Below, one piece after another: positions 23,740 to 35,088 of a DNA stretch of 64,000 nt (positions are counted from its first letter, which is position 1; each line of letters starts with the position of its first letter). The notes beneath the pieces are model-generated. The model saw only the letters and a list, made by a program, of their open reading frames with translations, was not told where the DNA came from and did no database searches. Origin of the DNA: Anaspis maculata (Eukaryota > Arthropoda > Insecta > Coleoptera > Scraptiidae); NCBI GenBank assembly GCA_949128115.1, contig OX421966.1:49783416-49847415 (forward strand), given 5' to 3'. The position numbers and the translations under genes were made by a program.

Positions 23740-24166
23740 TTAGGCCGTACGAAACTATTTCATGCATCAGAGACCCACTACAGGTCCTACTTAACAAATC
23801 ATACCTATCAAAGTACTTGACAATCATGCACAGTGCAGTGCAGTCACCAATGGTCTTATCTCAAGTGCGCACTTGCGACTAGAGCGTTAGACAGCTATAA
23901 GAGCCCGATTCCGGTCAAATATGAGGATGAACAAAAACTCAGGATCAACTAGCCTGATTTCAAAATATCAGACTGTGGTATGTTGTATTTGTGGCAACGG
24001 AGCACAATAATTGGTTTTTATTGAAAAGCCAGAGGTGTAACTACTGACGAGCTCAAAATACTTTATAAATATGTCCAGTTTTTGGACTCATGAGCCCAAT
24101 ATATAATTTTGAGCTCAAAGTAATATATGGACGTAGAAAAATGAGCCCGAAATACATCATTCATCA

Positions 24167-24168
<2 letters not shown>

Positions 24169-24219
<51 letters not shown>

Positions 24220-24241
24220 CTTATATATATATATATATAAG
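24169..24241. repeat. (AT)n microsatellite with AAGCTT interruption
   Basis: A long AT dinucleotide tract, interrupted once by AAGCTT, borders the right end of the satellite-bearing element. Confidence 0.9.
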
Positions 24242-25551
24242 CATCACTGTCACCCACATATTCAGTATCTAATTCACAGCGATAGTGAGCGGATAGAAAG
24301 CTAGTAGTAATCAGCGATATCCGCAAATAGTAATTGTGGGCGTGTATTTATTGTAGTACTCAGTAATTAACAGAGTGTATTTTAAAGCGATCATCTCAAT
24401 TATGAACGAACCTGAAGGCGAAAGACGTAACGATACATAGCTCCATATATCCTCACGAAGATGCACACGGCAGAGCTTTTTTTGACCCTATGCCACCGGA
24501 ATTTACAGAATCACTCCCGATTTAATTTTTCAGCTGTTTTTGGAACTCGGAATTTTCTGGAACAACATAATATTTTGTTATCTTTAATTTCAGTTGTAGC
24601 TGTATAGTAGAGTACCTACGTAGTTGTTGATGAGAGTGAAAATAAGATAGATTCTTCTCGAGAAATTCCAGTTAATCCATTAGGGAAACGGCAATCCAGC
24701 GTGAAGCGAGAAAATTTAACTACCCACACGTTTTACGAGGAGTCCTCCAGCCAACCTCCGAAAATCCTCCCCGATTAAATCCGGCCAACATCAAGAAGAG
24801 TGTGTGGCTGAGGCGGCGCGGCGGCGTGCTCGTGCTAGCTGGCATCGGGATTTTCTATATCTCGCAGGGATGATCGCATTGTCCGTGGGTTTTACGGCGT
24901 TTTGATGGTCGGCCCGTGGTTGTTCCATCAACAATAACCACCAGAGAACAGACGAGTAGTGAACAAATTCCGGGCCATCCCGTCTCCTCTATGCGCGACT
25001 CTGCGGGCTCCGGCTGAGCCTCGTCGCCGTCATAATAATAAAGTTCCGCCGGTGGTGGTATAAGAAGCCGGGACATCAGCAAGGAGATGGTGGAGATGAT
25101 GAGATGCAGAACGACCGACTTATATGTCGGTGATGGCAGGGATCCTGCCAGAAGCAGGGAGGCACGAGAGTAAATACCTTTTTGCAACGTCGATGTCAGA
25201 ATCTTCAAGATGAATAAAAAAACATATTTTGATCGATGTTTCAAGATTTGGTAGATTCCATCACGTGCAAAAAATTCAGTAGGTATACAATCATTTTCAA
25301 GTCGATTGAATCTGGCTCTGATTTATTGACGGGATCAAAATACTTTTGCTACAGGCACGGTCTTACGGTCTACATAAAAACCACTTAATAAACCTGTACT
25401 TAACCTATTTTTTCCCAAATGCCAATATTACTTTGAAGCAACGTATGAGGAATTTGTTTTTTTTTCTACATAATTGTTACCATCCCCAATGTTTTATTCT
25501 GCCTGAGACTCTCTTTGGACGTGAAGGCAAGCGGCTGGCATATCAAATATC
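24242..25551. other. Unassigned sequence with a GC-richer island
   Basis: No gene recognised. About 24780-25130 is clearly more GC-rich than its surroundings and has a 129-codon minus-strand frame (24855-25244). Its product has a hydrophobic central stretch, an acidic Pro/Glu segment and a basic patch near the C-terminus, but no known domain. It could be a host promoter or exon fragment; I cannot support a gene. Confidence 0.35.
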
Positions 25552-25563
25552 CAGGTCGTGGTT

Positions 25564-25757
25564 AGTAAAAGTTTGTCTTCTCATTGTCTCCAGCCGTTTT
25601 GAGGCTATAGGAGCTCGCCTTTATCACTGGTACATTTTATAATAGTGAAAAATTGCAATGTGAGACAAACGCAACACCCAGACTACAGCGGGAATCGAGC
25701 CCGCAAACCTCCGCATCACAGGCAGATACTGACTACCTGTGCTACGGGGCCGTCTCA
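25564..25757 (-). mobile_element. tRNA-derived SINE (194 bp)
   Basis: Read on the minus strand, the first ~75 bases resemble a tRNA: an A box (GTAGCACAGGTAGTCAG) and a B box (GGGCTCGATTCCC) in the right order and spacing, followed by an unrelated tail. A 12-bp direct repeat CAGGTCGTGGTT flanks it exactly (25552-25563 and 25758-25769), the mark of LINE-type retroposition. Confidence 0.8.
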
Positions 25758-25769
25758 CAGGTCGTGGTT

Positions 25770-26599
25770 GGTATTTCGGAGACTTTATAAAATTAAACAC
25801 TGGAAGTAAACAAGATAAGATGTTTAACAAGTGATCGAGTAAATTTCTCCTCAAGTCGCCTTTGATTCCTGGAAATCGGGCAAAAAAACATGGCCAGCAA
25901 GGAGATTAAGGCCTATACCTTGAGAAGAAATTTAGATATTCGATCACTCCGTATAATTATTCATAGGAGAAGTTTTATGTAGATCATGATTTCTAGAAAC
26001 TGATGATGACTCTGATACAGTGCAAGAGAACAGTCAAACAAATTAAAGCAAACGTTGAGCTCCCATCCAGAAAACCAAGAAGGAAACAGATCCGGAACAT
26101 GCAAGGATAACCCACGAGCAGTAAGGAAGGCCGTGCAAGAAGGAAAGGGGTGGTGTACCCTAGCTAACCCAACCACCTAGCACCACTTACCCTAGCACCT
26201 ATAGTCATTGTCCATCAAAAACGTGTAGAGCTGTTGACGCGAAGTGTACTGTTTTTTGGATTTTTTGGCTAGGTGTGACAATTCATAATGACAGAGTATG
26301 TGACGGCATTCCATTCCGCAAAGGTTAACCTTACTCCCAAAACCTGCATCTAGAGGGTCCTTCTGAAATCTGAGTTTAGTCCGTAACACACCCCCCCACT
26401 CCAAAAAGATCTTGGCCGGTAGAGAGAAATACTCAATTATACCCGAGGAACTAGAGGTAAGGGAACAAGAGAACAGAATTAATAAGACTTGAGAGAAGAA
26501 AATGAGATCAAAGTTAGACCGTAGATCCATCATCGACACTATCGTTGCTCTATCGAGAAGGCACGTCATATTCAAGGCCCTCTGTAAAGTAGACTTCCT
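25770..26599. other. Unassigned sequence
   Basis: No gene or repeat boundary recognised. A 139-codon minus-strand frame (26192-26611) adjoins the decayed integrase on its 3' side, but its product is not recognisable. Confidence 0.35.
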
Positions 26600-27650
26600 T
26601 CCGGCAAGCATTCAAGTCAGACAACTCACATGTCTACGGAGACACCTTAGATGTAACAAAAGGGTCGACGAACGTTGGCGCCAGCTTGGCCGAAAAGTAA
26701 CGGACGGCATCTGATTTAACAAAACTTCGATGTCACACCTTATCTCCGACAGAAAATGGTTCAGCTTTGCTGTTGAGTCGAGAACGAACTCTTTCGTAGA
26801 TGGTCTTTAATAACCTTTCTTACGGCACCGGTGTACTCCTTGATCCGACAAGGCTAGAATGACCCCATGGTCGTCCCCGTGCTCACAAATTTGTCGACCG
26901 AAGTTGACGAACTACAGGGTTAGACCTGTTGCTTCGCTCTTTGATGCTCTAATTGCGCACGCCGCTTTCTGCAAGTGGGATTCCCACGTCCGGTGATTGT
27001 TTTCGACGTAGGAAGCGAGAATCACCTTCAACTTCCGATAATATCGCTCTACCGCATTAGCTTGTGGGTGGTAGATTGCGGTATGCGAGATTTCAACACC
27101 GTACATCTCTGCAAAGGTCGTGAACTCACGACTGACAAATTTTTGCCACTATCGCAAACCAGTGTCTTCGGGATACCAATCATCGTTAACACATAGTCTT
27201 CGAGGCGTTGGAAAATGGTTTTAGCGAGAGCAGCAGGAAAGGCATGAAAACGCAAAAACCACTGAAGTTGTCTAGACGGATAGTATAATTATGTAGGCGT
27301 TTCTTGCCTGAGATCTGGGCAGCGCCAGCGGTCTAACAACGGTCTAATAAACTCTCATGGTCCGAAGACGTCACGCCTGCCGCCCATCAACCCCATAGGC
27401 ACCTTCTGCTCGGGTTTCTGTGTCATACATACCTGACATCGCTGAACCATAAATAGCTGAACGTATGATGTGACGTCACGACGCATGCGAGGCCAATAGT
27501 ACTTTTCCGCCAATCGGAAAAACGTCCTACTGCTACGAGTTGACCCAACGTATGCAGCGGCCGATGAGAGACGACCCCTATCGCCAGCTGGAAGATTAGT
27601 CGAACGTTTGACCTGAAGGTGTCGCGTATTTGCCAGGTGAACTTGCAAAA
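26600..27650 (-). pseudogene. Decayed Ty3/gypsy integrase fragment
   Basis: Three overlapping minus-strand pieces read in order as integrase. 27355-27648 has YYWPRMRRDV and a CX2C half of the zinc finger. 27049-27255 has the catalytic-core motif LVCDSG. 26912-27106 has AIYHPQANAVERYYRKLK with the catalytic Glu. A remnant of the C-terminal GPY/F-like module follows near 26640-26720. Frames change between the pieces (one shift near 27140-27150) and stops interrupt them, so it is dead. No LTRs were found. It is only distantly related to the intact element at 521-15441. Confidence 0.8.
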
Positions 27651-27651
27651 A

Positions 27652-27724
27652 CTGGACTCAGCTGGGAATAGAACTCAGAACCTCTCACGCTCAAAGCGAG
27701 AATTATATCACTGGACCACCAAGT
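27652..27724 (-). pseudogene. tRNA-Pro-like pseudogene or SINE head
   Basis: On the minus strand this resembles a tRNA-Pro: D-arm GGTCCAGTGATATAATT, anticodon stem CTCGC/GTGAG, and T-arm-like GTTCTATTCCCAG. The anticodon loop TTTGAGC no longer reads proline and the acceptor stem pairs poorly, so a working tRNA is unlikely. Confidence 0.55.
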
Positions 27725-28035
27725 CAATCTTCAAAGTTAGTCATATCATGATTCTTAGCTGGGGTATGTTTGACAGCTGTGAGGTGCCCAAGCTGCTATT
27801 TAGGATTCCACAGTTGTGGCAATTACAGCTAGCAGGTTTGTCAACCGTATGGTTCATAGATGGCGCATATGTGATTGCCGATAGGTAGCAGGCCGCCAAC
27901 GTGAATTCCAAACTGACAGCTCTGACAGTCGGCCATCTTAAATCACGAGTTTCCCAACTCGCCCCTGCATACCCCGGGTCAGGACAGGCTAGCCCAACTC
28001 TACCCTACTCAGGTTAGTCCATATCAGTTCTACTC
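27725..28035. other. Unassigned sequence
   Basis: About 310 bp between the tRNA-like pseudogene and the hAT-like end at 28036. Nothing recognised. Confidence 0.4.
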
Positions 28036-29050
28036 AGTGCCGGATTAACGTATTCGCCGCCCCTAGGCCTGCCTCAAGCCCCCCCCCCTCAATAGTAAGG
28101 TAAGCAAGTCATACCAACGCATGTTTACCGATCACAACAAGCTTCTTATTCTTTTAACGAAAACTTTTATTATACTTACAAATAGTTACACAAAAATGTA
28201 TCACAAAGATTAAATATCAAGGCAAGAAACTGAAACTCACAGAAATAGAAAACAAAAGAAAATGCTGAATCATCAACAATACATGGCAATGCAAAATGTC
28301 ACAATGAAATTTTTATTAAATAAAGATTGCCTCGATTTTGCCGCCCCCAAAATTTTGTCGCCCTAGGCCCGGGCCTTGTTGGCTCAGGCGTTATAGTCCG
28401 GCGGCAAGCTGTAACAATTGTGCACAATGGGCTAAAAGCAATTTTATTTTTTTAAGGTAATATTTGGACCCTAAAGAATATTTCCAGATAGAGACCCCAA
28501 CCGATTAGGCCTTATTTAGCCCCCCTCAGCAACGCCAACTTCGACCATTATTTCATCCATTTTTGTACACTACTTTTATGATAATTGACGTATACCATCT
28601 ACCAGGGTGTCGATTCTAATGTTTTTAAAGACGAGGAACTCAAATATGATGGTCTTGAAGCTTTTGAAGTTGAAGTTGCGAACCTGATGGATGGTTACTG
28701 GTACCTCATTGGTTAAAATATTCTAAAAAGTTGACTGACAATCTTCAAGAATAATTGAAATGGGAAGTCTATAATGAGAGATCTAGGGTCATGATTTGAC
28801 GCTCTACAACTTACCTTCGACCTTACCTTAGTTCATCGAGAATACGTGCTTGGGTTTTTTCTTTGCGAGATCGAAATCAAAGCAGTCGCAATTTTCCAAA
28901 TAGTCACTATTCGCTACGATTATTCCAAAAATTTCTGTTTTTGATTTCAAGTAAAACAATGCGATCATCTTTATCAATATGCAAAGCACCAGTAACCCAA
29001 TAGTATAGTAAAAAAAACACGTGATTGCATTCACTCGCCATGCCACCTTA
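28036..29050 (+). mobile_element. Diverged copy of the fold-back family, with internal insertion
   Basis: Starts CAGTGCCGGATTAA, a hAT-like terminus, which also occurs inverted at 31892-31905 inside the large palindrome. From about 28395 the sequence aligns to the complement of 31750-31890 and then to 31970-32400. The ~340 bp at 28054-28394 are absent from the palindrome copy and look like a nested insertion, bounded by GCCGCCCCTAGG and its near complement. A 72-codon minus frame at 28828-29046 is not recognisable. Confidence 0.6.
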
Positions 29051-29692
29051 ATTTTTTATTGGTATTAACAATAACTAATATGTAAGGTAGGTAGGCACAA
29101 TGGTGGACTTTAAAATGGGATCATCCTTACTCACTTTCTTATCGGGCTTAAGGCCAGTTTCACAATAGCGGTATGCGCTATTCCAAGTTTATGTTCCAGG
29201 ATGAACATCATGCCGACAAAAGTGATACAGGAGAATATACCAAAAATAGTTCATACAGCTACTGTAAAATTAGCTTAGTTATCCAAAATTAGGGATTTTT
29301 CAGCTTGTTCAGTGATTATTTCCAAAGGATAAATCGAGACTAAATAATGTAAGCAGACTTTGACCATCTTTCCATCTTGTTCCCACCTCAAACAATAACT
29401 TACTTCCCTTTTTTCAGCGCTTCGAAGTTGAAACAAACATTCGGTGTGGTGCGTTTTTCAAGTCCGTCGCCGCTGGACCAACCTTTCTTACCAATCAATG
29501 CGAATGCAGTTCCGCTGAGGTCTTGCAACTGCATGAAATGATTTCGTGCCAAGCTTTCTTTGGTGATGGCCCATCAGCTAGTTCACTGGATTTAAGATAA
29601 AAAAATCCATTTCTTGATAAGAAAAAGCTTCACATGTTACGTAGCAGGGAGTTTTCTTACCTACCATCGGGACTCACTGTCATTTGCCGTCC
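29051..29692. other. Unassigned sequence
   Basis: No gene, terminal repeat or RNA recognised between the diverged repeat copy and the palindrome. Confidence 0.4.
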
Positions 29693-32600
29693 AAAATTAG
29701 AAAGATCTGGTGGAGTGCAGTTTTAAACTAAAACTCTGAGCCGAGCTCATATATGCCCTGCTTGAAGATCGTGGAGGCGTGAAGCATTTTGAGTGAGAGG
29801 AATAATTTCTATATCTCGTCCCTTCTGAGAGAAAAAGACGGAAACGACGGAAACGGAAACTCACACAGACAACTTCTTTCTCTTTTGAGCATCTGTCATA
29901 CATGAGGTCATGAGGATAACAAATTTCTTAAGCGCAGACATAGCCTGATCTACCTCTTCTACTGTTAATGTATTTTACAAATTGTGAAAAACTCCATTGA
30001 CAAAAGGCTTTTCCCCAAGCACTAAAGGTCGTACGTTTGCCTTTGGTCCTGAAACCCAAAGTTATATAGCTCCAAGTAACTCCATGGAAAGACAGGTCGA
30101 AGCATTTATCTCATCCTACAGCTTGCTGAATCCAAGCTACATCAAGCACACGATAGGGTTTTTTCATCACCAAAGCAATCCTCAGACTTTACACCCTCGT
30201 AGAGTCCAAAAAAGCTGTTGCCAGAACGACCACGTTCATATATCTACTGTGCGGATGATGATTAGCTCCAAGTCTTCAGCAGAGCACATCCACCTACGCA
30301 TGAAGTATCATGCCATTACCATAATCTGCTTCCTCGTGATTACAGGGCATAAAGTTATTCCGATTCGCTGGAATAAAACAGAGTAGGTACCTGGGTACTG
30401 CATCATTTTGTGTAACAACAACTTTTTCTGGATAGGTATCTGGTGCCAATTAGATCACTCAGGGATCGGAACATCTCCCGTTTATTGTCATCGTCCATCT
30501 CGGAGAACTCCAGAAGATAACTGAAGATTGCTGGATTTTTCACCAAAACAAAGTTCACCAATACTTATCTGATAGAGCTGGTGAGAAAGGCTGGTTCTTG
30601 TGACGGAGAAAATTTCCCTAATCACCTTTACGCACTTGATCAGAGACATTCAACTTCAAAAGCAAGTTTCCTTCTTTACGCCTTCAAAGACGCAACTTGA
30701 AGCTTCTGGTGGTATTTGAGGCATTTGACGACTCGATACCAAACGGAATAAATTTTTTTCTTCAAAAAAAGACTAAATTATTACCGGGAAAGGATTTATC
30801 CCACTTCGTTAATAGTCTCAATTGGGAACTATAGGCAAGGTGGCCAGAATATTGGTCAAATAACACAGTTTTCTTGCGGTTCCAGTAACCTTATTCTCTG
30901 GAAGAATATTATCATTCAGGTCTCTTTTGAAAGCTACAAGAATGGTGTTCAACTTGACAATCTCGAATTTAAAATTTTTGGGAAAAAACATTTGAAAATT
31001 ATTCTTTAAAAATTCAAAATTTGAGCTCGTTAAGTTGAAGACCTTTTTTCTAGCTTTCAAAAGATTCGAAAGAATTTTCTTCTAGAGAAAAAGGTTACTG
31101 GAACTGAAAGAAAACTGTATTATTTGATCAATATTCCGGCCAACTTGCGGGGCAAAAAAAGTCTCAACGAGTCAAGCCATTTTATGTCTCGCTACCTGAA
31201 AAGCGCTGGGGGACCTTCGGTCAGGGTAATTGCGCTACAATCACCTTTTATCGTTTCATTATTGTGTTCAATGGCCTTTATAGATCGGCATTCTTGAAAT
31301 TGATCGACTCGTTGGTTATTGTTACTGCAATATTGCCAAAGGTCGCATTGTGTTAGTCAAGTTGACTCAAAAGCAATGAGTGACTATTTGGAAAACTTCT
31401 TGGATTTTGAACTCGCGAAGAGAAAAACTCGAGCACGTATTTATGATAAACTAATCAGTTGTAGAACGTCAGATTATGACCCTAGATCACTCATTAGACT
31501 TCCAATCTGAATTATTTTTGAAGATTGTCAGGCACTCAGGCAGCTTTTTCAATCTTCTTAAACCAATAATGTACCAGTGACAATCTAAAAGCTCACTCTC
31601 ACTGATCACTTTAAAAGCTTCAGTGATGCTTGATGAATTCCTTGTCATCAAAAACATGGGAATCGACATCTCAACAGCTATAATACGTCAATTATCATAA
31701 AACCGGTGTACAAAAATGGATCAGATATTGGTCCAAGTTGGCGTCGCCTTGGGGGGCCAAATAAGGTCTAATCGGTTGGGGTCTCTATCTAGAAATACTC
31801 TTTAGGGTCAAAATAACAACTTAAAGAAATAAAATTGCTTTTAGCCCATTTTGTACAATTGTTTTAGAATTCTACATTAAGCCGCCGGACTATTAATCCG
31901 GCACTGGTTCTACTCCCACTACCATTACAATTGTGGTAGGAGTTGAATCAGCATTTAGTTCTGATTCAAGGCCCCAAGGCGACGCCAACTTGGACCAATA
32001 TCTGATCCATTTTTGTACACCGGTTTTATGATAATTGACGTATTATAGCTGTTGAGATGTCGATTCCCATGTTTTTGATGACAAGGAATTCATCAAGCAT
32101 CACTGAAGCTTTTAAAGTGATCAGTGAGAGTGAGCTTTTAGATTGTCACTGGTACATTATTGGTTTAAGAAGATTGAAAAAGCTGCCTGAGTGCCTGACA
32201 ATCTTCAAAAATAATTCAGATTGGAAGTCTAATGAGTGATCTAGGGTCATAATCTGACGTTCTACAACTGATTAGTTCATCATAAATACGTGCTCGAGTT
32301 TTTCTCTTCGCGAGTTCAAAATCCAAGAAGTTTTCCAAATAGTCACTCATTGCTTTTGAGTCAACTTGACTAACACAATGCGACCTTTGGCAATATTGCA
32401 GTAACAATAACCAACGAGTCGATCAATTTCAAGAATGCCGATCTATAAAGGCCATTGAACACAATAATGAAACGATAAAAGGTGATTGTAGCGCAATTAC
32501 CCTGACCGAAGGTCCCCCAGCGCTTTTCAGGTAGCGAGACATAAAATGGCTTGACTCGTTGAGACTTTTTTTGCCCCGCAAGTTGGCCGGAATATTGATC

Positions 32601-34033
32601 AAATAATACAGTTTTCTTTCAGTTCCAGTAACCTTTTTCTCTAGAAGAAAATTCTTTCGAATCTTTTGAAAGCTAGAAAAAAGGTCTTCAACTTAACGAG
32701 CTCAAATTTTGAATTTTTAAAGAATAATTTTCAAATGTTTTTTCCCAAAAATTTTAAATTCGAGATTGTCAAGTTGAACACCATTCTTGTAGCTTTCAAA
32801 AGAGACCTGAATGATAATATTCTTCCAGAGAATAAGGTTACTGGAACCGCAAGAAAACTGTGTTATTTGACCAATATTCTGGCCACCTTGCCCATAGTTC
32901 CCAATTGAGACTATTAACGAAGTGGGATAAATCCTTTCCCGGTAATAATTTAGTCTTTTTTTGAAGAAAAAAATTTATTCCGTTTGGTATCGAGTCGTCA
33001 AATGCCTCAAATACCACCAGAAGCTTCAAGTTGCGTCTTTGAAGGCGTAAAGAAGGAAACTTGCTTTTGAAGTTGAATGTCTCTGATCAAGTGCGTAAAG
33101 GTGATTAGGGAAATTTTCTCCGTCACAAGAACCAGCCTTTCTCACCAGCTCTATCAGATAAGTATTGGTGAACTTTGTTTTGGTGAAAAATCCAGCAATC
33201 TTCAGTTATCTTCTGGAGTTCTCCGAGATGGACGATGACAATAAACGGGAGATGTTCCGATCCCTGAGTGATCTAATTGGCACCAGATACCTATCCAGAA
33301 AAAGTTGTTGTTACACAAAATGATGCAGTACCCAGGTACCTACTCTGTTTTATTCCAGCGAATCGGAATAACTTTATGCCCTGTAATCACGAGGAAGCAG
33401 ATTATGGTAATGGCATGATACTTCATGCGTAGGTGGATGTGCTCTGCTGAAGACTTGGAGCTAATCATCATCCGCACAGTAGATATATGAACGTGGTCGT
33501 TCTGGCAACAGCTTTTTTGGACTCTACGAGGGTGTAAAGTCTGAGGATTGCTTTGGTGATGAAAAAACCCTATCGTGTGCTTGATGTAGCTTGGATTCAG
33601 CAAGCTGTAGGATGAGATAAATGCTTCGACCTGTCTTTCCATGGAGTTACTTGGAGCTATATAACTTTGGGTTTCAGGACCAAAGGCAAACGTACGACCT
33701 TTAGTGCTTGGGAAAAAGCCTTTTGTCAATGGAGTTTTTCACAATTTGTAAAATACATTAACAGTAGAAGAGGTAGATCAGGCTATGTCTGCGCTTAAGA
33801 AATTTGTTATCCTCATGACCTCATGTATGACAGATGCTCAAAAGAGAAAGAAGTTGTCTGTGTGAGTTTCCGTTTCCGTCGTTTCCGTCTTTTTCTCTCA
33901 GAAGGGACGAGATATAGAAATTATTCCTCTCACTCAAAATGCTTCACGCCTCCACGATCTTCAAGCAGGGCATATATGAGCTCGGCTCAGAGTTTTAGTT
34001 TAAAACTGCACTCCACCAGATCTTTCTAATTTT
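29693..34033. repeat. 4.3-kb near-perfect palindrome (fold-back)
   Basis: Left arm 29693-31757 and right arm about 31970-34033 are inverted copies of ~2.06 kb, symmetric about 31863, with only a few substitutions. Four open frames in one arm recur in the other with one or no amino-acid change, for example 29997-30386 and 33340-33729. The spacer (31758-31969) holds a CAGTGCCGGATTA terminus. Each arm contains an older, smaller inverted repeat (about 30810-31170 and its mirror 32560-32915), so palindromes are nested. No transposase seen. Confidence 0.92.
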
Positions 34034-34794
34034 GATCAATATGGATCAACTTTTTGCAACACATAACATGTTACAGTCGTAGAAACTTATTTTAACTTAT
34101 CAAGAAACAATTTATTTCTAATAGGGGAGAGCAGAAGTTAATAATTTAGTAGAGGGTGAACGTCAGATTTCAGGGGTTGGTTCGCAAAAAATAATGGATC
34201 AGCATCACTTTGAACATGTCCGTGTCAGAAATTCAAAAAAATTCCCCGTTTATTTTTGTCGTTATTCAGCTTTGAATTTTCAGTCATTTTTCGAAAGGCT
34301 AGGGGTGGTTCTAAGAATAGGGGTCTATGAGATATTTTGACCAGCTCAAATTTATGGCAAGTATAACCCTAGAACCACCTCGTGGTGTCAAAATAGATCC
34401 ACCTTTTGCTCATTGAAGCCCATAATTGCAATAAATCAGTTCTGTGACTACCGGCATTCCACCCCCTCTAGAGGGTGAACCGTTGAGTTTAGAGGATTTG
34501 CGCAATGATAAAGTTTGATCACCTCAACAAGTGCTACAACATATCAAAGTTTGAGCCAAATCCCACGGGAAGCCCAATCCCATAAGGAATGTGCGGGGTC
34601 CTTTGTCGAGTCTTGGATTAAAACAGCCGGCTTCTTTGGGAAACACGATTTAAATTGTTGCTCATGTAATATTGGTTGTAATTCAGTTTTGTAGTAGGTA
34701 GTTAGGTGAACGGTTATAAATCAATTAATTAGCGGCATTGGTGGTAGTGGCAGTTCTCGTGGGTAATTCACATTGGAGCTACATAGAGCTATTA
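34034..34794. other. Unassigned sequence with a possible diverged duplication
   Basis: Segments starting GAGGGTGAAC near 34145 and near 34470 show patchy similarity over ~90 bp. No gene recognised. The last 8 bases (34787-34794, AGCTATTA) are the target duplication of the MITEs that follow. Confidence 0.35.
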
Positions 34795-35080
34795 GGCGTG
34801 TTCCTTTTACAACAATCTCACTTTGTCTCATCTGAGTTTAAGAAAGAATGTGAGGAGTTCCTAAGAAGCAAGTGGGACGACAACCAACTGAGCTAAGAAT
34901 ATTTGAGATCGATGGCAAACGGAATGCAGCTAATGGCCGCGTTCCTTTTATCATCTGAACTGAGAATTCTCACTTCAATTGCTACATTGCTAGTTGTGTC
35001 TCTCTCCTTCTCATGCAATTCTCGCTTTTTCTCTCTCTAACTGAGGTGAGATTATCTGAGATTTCGTGTAAAAGGAATGC
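34795..35080. mobile_element. Two abutting hAT-like MITEs sharing 8-bp flanks
   Basis: AGCTATTA at 34787-34794 and again at 35081-35088 forms an 8-bp duplication, as in hAT elements. Inside, 34795-34927 and 34936-35080 each start with a G/C triplet plus GTTCCTTTTA and end with GGAATGC (reverse of GCATTCC). They are separated by the related octamer AGCTAATG (34928-34935). This fits two small elements of one family inserted side by side. Confidence 0.6.
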
Positions 35081-35088
35081 AGCTATTA

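Larger units (their letters stand above)
15480..24168. mobile_element. 8.7-kb element with inverted ends, AT-tract flanks and satellite core
   Basis: The first 26 bp (15480-15505, starting CTTGATGGATG) recur in inverted form at 24143-24168 with one mismatch. Both ends run directly into AT dinucleotide tracts. A second inverted pair lies inside: GTATTTTGAGCTC near 15668 and its complement near 24051. Between them is a ~7.7-kb tandem array, then about 1 kb of other sequence including a MITE. No transposase frame was found. I infer a non-autonomous TIR element that uses (AT)n targets or carries them; the superfamily is unknown. Alternatively, satellite DNA may simply end in inverted copies of its own motif. 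Confidence 0.6.

Noticed and set aside
25656..25757. A functional tRNA gene on the minus strand
   Set aside because: The boxes are tRNA-like but a non-tRNA tail and 12-bp target duplication show a SINE.
29697..34029. Pairs of identical frames in opposite orientation
   Set aside because: Duplicated by the palindrome; no recognisable domain and their conservation is explained by the recent inversion-duplication.
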